From Lachnospiraceae bacterium (GTDB lineage: Bacteria; Bacillota_A; Clostridia; Lachnospirales; Lachnospiraceae), in NCBI GenBank assembly GCA_017540915.1, contig JAFYAD010000219.1:1-6337 (forward strand): a stretch of DNA of 6,337 nucleotides, given 5' to 3'. Made by a program: the position numbers and the translations under genes. Of this stretch, positions 6,215-6,337 are shown piece by piece. Within the stretch, counting starts at the first letter, position 1. Each line of letters begins with the position of its first letter. The notes under the pieces are model-generated. The model did no database searches and had not been told where the DNA came from. It saw only the letters and a list, made by a program, of their open reading frames with translations.

Positions 6215-6337
6215 ATGAGAGATCTTAAACATCTCACATATTTTGAGGAGCTTATACGCACCGCGCATAACGATCTTGTGAGACAGGCAAAGGCGGATGG
6301 CAGGATCTGTGCGGCATATATGTGTGAAAACACGCCG
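6215..6337 (+). CDS. 2-hydroxyacyl-CoA dehydratase subunit D / HgdB-BcrC-type protein (5' end only)
   Basis: The ATG at 6215 is preceded six bases upstream by AGGAGA (6203-6208). The 41 codons to the window edge read MRDLKHLTYFEELIRTAH, then a short helix, then GRICAAYMCENTP. The pattern of an amphipathic helix, then a hydrophobic strand, then Cys and Pro is how HgdB, BcrC, FldB and double-cubane cluster proteins begin. C37 sits at the position of the first cluster-ligating cysteine of the family, and C32 is extra. It follows its likely activator and the Cys-tail protein in the same operon. The class of partner (acyl-CoA dehydratase subunit or stand-alone double-cubane reductase) cannot be told from this fragment. 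No alpha-subunit gene lies upstream. Confidence 0.75.
   Translation, partial: MRDLKHLTYFEELIRTAHNDLVRQAKADGRICAAYMCENTP

Overview
The window looks like chromosomal DNA from a strictly anaerobic, low-to-moderate GC Firmicute, most likely a gut or rumen Clostridia/Lachnospiraceae-type organism (Butyrivibrio, Roseburia and relatives are my guess). The reasons are the strong Shine-Dalgarno sites (AAGGAGG, AAGGAG, AGGAGA), consensus sigma-A promoter boxes, an intracellular-type family 5 glycosidase, a Cache-type chemoreceptor and, most tellingly, an oxygen-sensitive 2-hydroxyacyl-CoA dehydratase-activator type gene set. The taxon is an inference; no rRNA or marker gene is present. All genes are on the + strand.

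Left part (1-1170): the last 44 codons of an unrecognised gene, then a complete GH5 glycoside hydrolase without a signal peptide (167-1120), closed by a perfect 10-bp hairpin terminator. Middle (1192-3413): a self-contained transcription unit with consensus promoter TTGACA-18-TATAAT, a leader with a 7-bp inverted repeat, a 683-residue methyl-accepting chemotaxis protein and a 9-bp GAAA-loop terminator.

Right part (3412-6337): a likely operon that runs off the window. It opens with a promoter (TTGACT-17-TATCAT with a TGn extension) whose expected start point falls on a palindromic repeat. An unusually long leader of about 250 nt follows; it holds a possible 33-residue secreted-peptide ORF and a predicted 16-bp long-range RNA stem ending at the ribosome site of the next gene. 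Then come a CooC-type P-loop ATPase with a GCYC motif, a second copy of the palindromic repeat in the opposite orientation, an HgdC/BcrA/BcrD-type [4Fe-4S] ATP-dependent activator, an unrecognised 238-residue protein with a C-x2-C-x5-C tail, and the first 41 codons of an HgdB/BcrC/FldB-type dehydratase or double-cubane protein.

Reading the genes together: the activator would use ATP to push electrons at very low potential into the iron-sulfur protein that begins at 6215. The CooC-like ATPase and the unknown Cys-tail protein are candidates for cofactor assembly or as an extra component. No carbon monoxide dehydrogenase and no coenzyme-A transferase is visible, so the substrate is open. The two most interesting things here are this partly undescribed redox operon and the pair of inverted roughly 77-80-bp palindromic elements that bracket its first gene.
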